From Alloprevotella sp. (GTDB lineage Bacteria; Bacteroidota; Bacteroidia; Bacteroidales; Bacteroidaceae), in the NCBI GenBank assembly GCA_017477205.1, contig JAFUXE010000053.1:1-10055 (forward strand): a stretch of 10,055 nucleotides of DNA, read 5' to 3'. The translations under genes and the position numbers were made by a program. Positions 7,699 through 10,055 of this stretch are shown piece after piece (position 1 is the first letter of the stretch; each line of letters opens with the position of its first letter). The notes beneath the pieces were generated by a model that did no database searches, was not told the origin of the DNA, and was given only the letters and a program-made list of their open reading frames with translations.

Positions 7699-7706
7699 CA
7701 AAGATA
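7699..7706 (-). promoter_or_regulatory. -7 box driving yceD-rpmF-fabH-era-der
   Basis: The minus strand reads TATCTTTG followed by C, a full match to TAnnTTTG. An AT-rich run of T lies upstream, but no clean -33 TTTG. Transcription should start within a few bases of the ATG at 7690. The 69-bp gap between yceD and the glycosyltransferase stop (7760) contains this box and no obvious terminator, so read-through from upstream is also possible. Confidence 0.65.
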
Positions 7707-7759
7707 CTATATTTTTGAAAAAATGCGCACCTCCTCCCCGTTTTTTTAGGTTTTGGGCA

Positions 7760-8932
7760 TCAAAGCGTCCCAACGGGACGCGCGAAAAGGTCGGCGAAAT
7801 AGGGGTAGAGGCCAAAGCTGCGCTCGCCCAGGCACCGGCAACTGCGGCGCAAGAGGAGGGCGGGAAGCAGGAGAGCGGCGAGGAAAAGCAGGGGGAAAAG
7901 CGCATCCGGCAGCAGGCGGGAAGTCGTATATGCCTGCGCGAGAAGCGTTTCCCAGGTGCGCAGGCCCACGTATGCGCATCCCGAAAGCAGATGGAGCCAC
8001 AGGAGGAGGTGCGTGCTGCGGCTGCGCAGGAGGAAGAGGCGTGCGCGGAAGGTACGGCGGCGGCGCAGACGGCGCTCCACGTGACGGAGGCCGCTCAGGA
8101 GGGCACGCGGCGGGAGGGGTTGCAGGATGGTGGTCTCGGGAGAAAGCATCGGGCGCAATTTACCCGGCTCGGGCTGGCCGTCAAGCATGAGGTCGAGGGC
8201 GCCGAAAGGCTCGCGCAGGACGCGCGGAGCATGGCAGTGGGCAAGGAAAAACTCCTTGCGCATCAGCACGCCAACAAGTTCCGAGCCGATGGGAGCGCCA
8301 CGGCGGGCAGCACGCAGGCGCGTGAGCTGGCGCAGGAGGCGGGCATAGATGGCGCGGCGGGAAAGGCGCGTGCCCTCGTCCACGAAGTTGACGTATGCCT
8401 GCACGACGTCAAGGCCGTCGCGAAGCGCGGTCTGCACCATGCGGCGGAGGACGTCAGGAGAGGCGGGACGGGCATCGGGAGGCAGGATGGCGACCCACTC
8501 GCCGTAGGCGGCGCGCACGCCAAGCGTCACGCCGAGCCAGGCCTGCCCCTTGTCGCGCATCGTGGAGGGAATACCCGTCGCACGCAGCCGGCGGTGGCGC
8601 ACGCAGAGGCGCGAGATGGCATCGGCAGCCTCGCGGTCGGTGCTGCAGTTGGTGGCGATGACTTCAAAGTCGGGATAGTCGAGCATCAGGAACTCCGGCA
8701 AGGCGGCGGCGACAAGCTCACCCTGCCCCTCGCCGTAGGGAACGACGATGCTGACGCGCGGAAAGGCATCCGCCCCACCCTCCTCGTCACGCACGGCGGC
8801 GGGGCGGCGGACAAGGGCGTAGTCGCGCCAGCGCCAGCGGTAGAGCAAGAGGAGCATCACGGCCATGACGGCCAGCAAGCCCCACGTCATCGCGTCGGTA
8901 TAGGTACGGAGTATTTCGAGAACTTCATCCAC
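7760..8932 (-). CDS. Divergent membrane-anchored family 2 glycosyltransferase
   Basis: A 390-residue Arg- and Leu-rich protein with one N-terminal membrane helix (about 16-31), a cytoplasmic GT-A domain (about 58-270) and two C-terminal hydrophobic segments (about 307-325 and 343-362). PRVSIVVPYGEGQGELVAAAL (58-78) is the GT2 opening. DYPDFEVIATNCSTD (85-99) sits where GT2 enzymes usually have a DDxSxD motif, and WVAILPPDARPASPDVL (146-162) sits where the DxD-containing EADCRP-like loop is expected. The C-terminal half resembles GT2 proteins I recall from Bacteroides, but the usual Asp pairs and a Q/RxxRW motif are missing. It may use an altered site or be inactive. Acceptor and donor are unknown. 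It starts 28 bp after the methyltransferase and is probably cotranscribed with it. Confidence 0.75.
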   Translation of the reverse strand: MDEVLEILRTYTDAMTWGLLAVMAVMLLLLYRWRWRDYALVRRPAAVRDEEGGADAFPRVSIVVPYGEGQGELVAAALPEFLMLDYPDFEVIATNCSTDREAADAISRLCVRHRRLRATGIPSTMRDKGQAWLGVTLGVRAAYGEWVAILPPDARPASPDVLRRMVQTALRDGLDVVQAYVNFVDEGTRLSRRAIYARLLRQLTRLRAARRGAPIGSELVGVLMRKEFFLAHCHAPRVLREPFGALDLMLDGQPEPGKLRPMLSPETTILQPLPPRALLSGLRHVERRLRRRRTFRARLFLLRSRSTHLLLWLHLLSGCAYVGLRTWETLLAQAYTTSRLLPDALFPLLFLAALLLPALLLRRSCRCLGERSFGLYPYFADLFARPVGTL

Positions 8933-8960
8933 GTTTCAAAGGCTTCATAAAAGTGATTCG

Positions 8961-9740
8961 TCAGGCTTTCAGCATATCGCGCCGCAGCTCCGAGACACAG
9001 ACGGCAGTCGCCACGGCCACGTTCAGGCTCTCGCTGCCGTCGCCCGCATGGGGTGCGGCGGGTATCAGCAGGCGGCGCGTCACCTCGCGACCGCAGGCCT
9101 CGGAGATTCCGTGCCCCTCGCTGCCCATCAGGAGCACGCCCTTCTGCGGAAGCTGGGCGGAAAAGATGTTTTCGCCGTCCAGGAACGTTCCCATCACGGG
9201 GGCACCAGTGCGCACCTCGCGCAGGAAACCGGCCAACGGCAGGTAGTGCACGCGTACGCGGCCTACGGCACCCATCGTAGCCTGCACGACCTTCGGTGCG
9301 AAGACGTCCGCCGTGTCCGGAGAGCAGAATACGTGACGGATTCCAAACCAGTCGGCAATGCGGACTATCGTGCCGACATTTCCGGGATCCTGCACCCCGT
9401 CGAGGGCGAGGCACAGCTCACGGGCGGGCAGCGTCGCATCAGCCTCTTCCTGCGCGGGCTTTTCAAACAAGGCCAGCACACCCTGCGGGGATTGCAGCAG
9501 GGAGGCGCGCTCAAGTTCCTTCGGCGACACGCGGCGCACGACGTCCTCCTCCGCAACACGGGCAAGCATGTCACCGTGCGCCTCGCAGAAAGCTTCCGTG
9601 GCCACCAGCAGCCTACAGGGAAACTTTCCCAGCAAGTCGCCCACCACCTTGGGCCCCTCGGCAAGGAACAAACCCTGTTCGTCGCGCTCGCGCTTACGCG
9701 CCAAAGCACGTATATCCTTTATCTCATTGCGTGTCAGCAT
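8961..9740 (-). CDS. SpoU/TrmH-family RNA 2'-O-methyltransferase
   Basis: A 259-residue SPOUT methyltransferase that should transfer a methyl group from S-adenosylmethionine to a ribose 2'-OH in rRNA or tRNA. Residues 1-95 form the RNA-binding substrate domain (GLFLAEGPKVVGDLL at 23-37). The knotted catalytic domain has motif 1 DGVQDPGNVGTIVRIADWFG (114-133, with Asn121 and Arg127), motif 2 LLMGSEGHGIS (203-213) and motif 3 SESLNVAVATAV (236-247). The exact target cannot be read from sequence; a 23S rRNA site would suit its place beside an rRNA operon. I prefer the ATG at 9740 (MLTRNEIKDIR) because family members in Bacteroidetes start this way. The ATG at 9755 adds MKRNA and would leave only a few leader bases after the -7 box. 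Confidence 0.92.
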   Translation of the reverse strand: MLTRNEIKDIRALARKRERDEQGLFLAEGPKVVGDLLGKFPCRLLVATEAFCEAHGDMLARVAEEDVVRRVSPKELERASLLQSPQGVLALFEKPAQEEADATLPARELCLALDGVQDPGNVGTIVRIADWFGIRHVFCSPDTADVFAPKVVQATMGAVGRVRVHYLPLAGFLREVRTGAPVMGTFLDGENIFSAQLPQKGVLLMGSEGHGISEACGREVTRRLLIPAAPHAGDGSESLNVAVATAVCVSELRRDMLKA

Positions 9741-9764
9741 AGCGTTTCTCTTCATTTTGCGCCG

Positions 9765-9772
9765 CGAAGGTA
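9765..9772 (-). promoter_or_regulatory. Probable -7 box for the RNA methyltransferase-glycosyltransferase pair
   Basis: The minus strand reads TACCTTCG, one base off TAnnTTTG; the common Bacteroidetes form is TACCTTTG. Transcription would start near 9760. The same box is present in the second repeat unit at 9921-9928. A TTTG lies upstream but at only about 14 nt, short of the usual -33 spacing. Confidence 0.5.
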
Positions 9773-9793
9773 AGAAAAAACGTGTACAAAGAA

Positions 9794-9827
9794 GCCGTCC
9801 CGCGAGGATTTCTCCCCAGGGGACGGC
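9794..9827 (-). terminator. rRNA-operon terminator hairpin, copy 1
   Basis: An 8-bp stem, GCCGTCCC with GGGACGGC (9794-9801 and 9820-9827), is followed on the minus strand by TTCTTTGT. It lies directly after the 5S 3' end, as expected for an rRNA operon terminator. The loop is 18 nt and has some internal pairing. Confidence 0.7.
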
Positions 9828-9836
9828 CCTGAAAGA

Positions 9837-9897
9837 CGGCGGCTGCCTACTCTCCCGTCTTGCGGAGAAGCAACCACCATCGGCGCCCCGTTGCGCC
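9837..9897 (-). pseudogene. Truncated 5S rRNA, 3' half only
   Basis: The minus strand contains the 5S hallmarks GGCGCCGATGG (loop D/helix IV side) and GGGAGAGTAGG, then CAGCCGCC, the 3' strand of helix I. The 5' half is absent. Upstream of 9897 on the minus strand lie 13 unique bases, then the promoter box and terminator of the next repeat unit, with no partner strand for helix I. It cannot form a normal 5S rRNA and is either a remnant or part of a chimeric transcript. Confidence 0.8.
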
Positions 9898-9920
9898 GAG
9901 GACTCCTATTTTTTGCGCCG

Positions 9921-9928
9921 CGAAGGTA
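9921..9928 (-). promoter_or_regulatory. Duplicated -7 box ahead of the truncated 5S
   Basis: TACCTTCG on the minus strand is identical to the box before the methyltransferase gene. If active it would start transcription near 9916 and read through the truncated 5S into the copy-1 terminator, giving an RNA of roughly 120 nt. Activity is unproven. Confidence 0.35.
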
Positions 9929-9948
9929 AGAAAAACGTGTACAAAGAA

Positions 9949-9982
9949 GCCGTCCCGCGAGGATTTCTCCCCAGGGGACGGC
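9949..9982 (-). terminator. rRNA-operon terminator hairpin, copy 2
   Basis: The stem and loop are the same as the copy at 9794-9827 (arms 9949-9956 and 9975-9982), again followed by TTCTTTGT on the minus strand. It would be the first terminator met by transcripts entering from the right. Confidence 0.7.
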
Positions 9983-9993
9983 CCTGTAAAAGA

Positions 9994-10055
9994 CGGCGGC
10001 TGCCTACTCTCCCCGTCTTGCGGAGAAGCAATCACCATCGGCGCCCCGTTGCGCC
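9994..10055 (-). rRNA. 5S rRNA, 3' part, cut by the window edge
   Basis: The minus strand carries the same 5S 3' half as the first copy, with GGCGCCGATGA in place of GGCGCCGATGG and GGGGAGAGTAGG in place of GGGAGAGTAGG. The sequence stops at the window edge, so I cannot say whether the 5' half follows. If it does, this is the functional 5S at the end of a minus-strand rRNA operon; if not, it is another truncated repeat. Confidence 0.7.

Larger units (their letters stand above)
9755..9897. repeat. Direct repeat unit 1 (5S 3' half, terminator and promoter)
   Basis: These 143 bp match 9911-10055 almost perfectly. The differences are a 1-nt A-run change near 9775, a missing TA after 9831, one C fewer in the run near 9853 and one substitution at 9873 (C here, T in unit 2). 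On the minus strand the unit runs 5S remnant, hairpin terminator, -7 box, and leads into the methyltransferase gene. Confidence 0.95.
9911..10055. repeat. Direct repeat unit 2, running to the window edge
   Basis: This second copy of the 143-bp unit (145 bp here) starts 156 bp from the first. The 13 bp between the copies (9898-9910) include the short odd palindrome AGGACTCCT. The right edge of the window coincides with the last base shared by the two copies, so the true extent of this unit is not visible. Confidence 0.95.

Noticed and set aside
7670..8950. 426-codon plus-strand open frame opposite the glycosyltransferase
   Set aside because: Its translation is dominated by Ala, Gly, Glu and Gln without domains. 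The minus frame has membrane helices and GT2 features and fits the operon.
9847..10038. Small minus-strand open frame (63 codons) across the repeat region
   Set aside because: It reads through 5S rRNA sequence and the terminator hairpin, so coding is unlikely.
9755..10055. CRISPR array or transposon end repeats
   Set aside because: There are only two long units of about 145 bp, with no short spacers, no terminal inverted repeats and no transposase. The 5S content explains the sequence better.

Overview
The window looks like chromosomal core sequence from a GC-rich member of the Bacteroidales, possibly Prevotellaceae. Four things point there: TAnnTTTG-type -7 promoter boxes, A-rich leaders in place of Shine-Dalgarno sites, a secreted protein with a tail like a type IX secretion sorting signal, and the Bacteroidetes-style cluster DUF177-rpmF-fabH-era-der. 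The genus call is inference; no marker gene here fixes it.

Layout from left to right. Positions 1-133 hold no supported gene. An N-acylglucosamine 2-epimerase gene (134-1312, minus) is divergent from a 670-residue secreted modular protein (1509-3521, plus). Their shared AT-rich intergenic region carries two oppositely directed -7 boxes and an 11-bp perfect inverted repeat around the plus-strand box. A strong bidirectional hairpin terminator (3549-3592) separates the secreted-protein gene from a long minus-strand block. In transcription order that block is a SpoU/TrmH RNA methyltransferase (9740-8961), a divergent family 2 glycosyltransferase (8932-7760), and then, from its own promoter, a YceD/DUF177 protein, ribosomal protein L32, FabH, Era and Der. 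The right end (9755-10055) is a direct repeat of about 145 bp. Each copy holds the 3' half of a 5S rRNA, a hairpin terminator and a promoter-like box, so an rRNA operon probably ends here, entering from the right on the minus strand.

How the genes fit together. L32 and YceD act in large-subunit biogenesis, Era and Der are ribosome-assembly GTPases, the SpoU protein methylates RNA, and FabH starts fatty-acid synthesis. The block is thus a growth-linked ribosome and lipid module lying just downstream of an rRNA operon. The epimerase is an amino-sugar enzyme and the secreted protein is probably surface-exposed or exported; nothing shows that the two act together.

I do not see a novel multi-gene system. 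The observations most worth checking are the truncated tandem 5S/terminator/promoter repeat, the inverted repeat around the secreted-protein promoter, the glycosyltransferase with eroded catalytic motifs, and a Gln-to-Pro change next to the FabH catalytic histidine.
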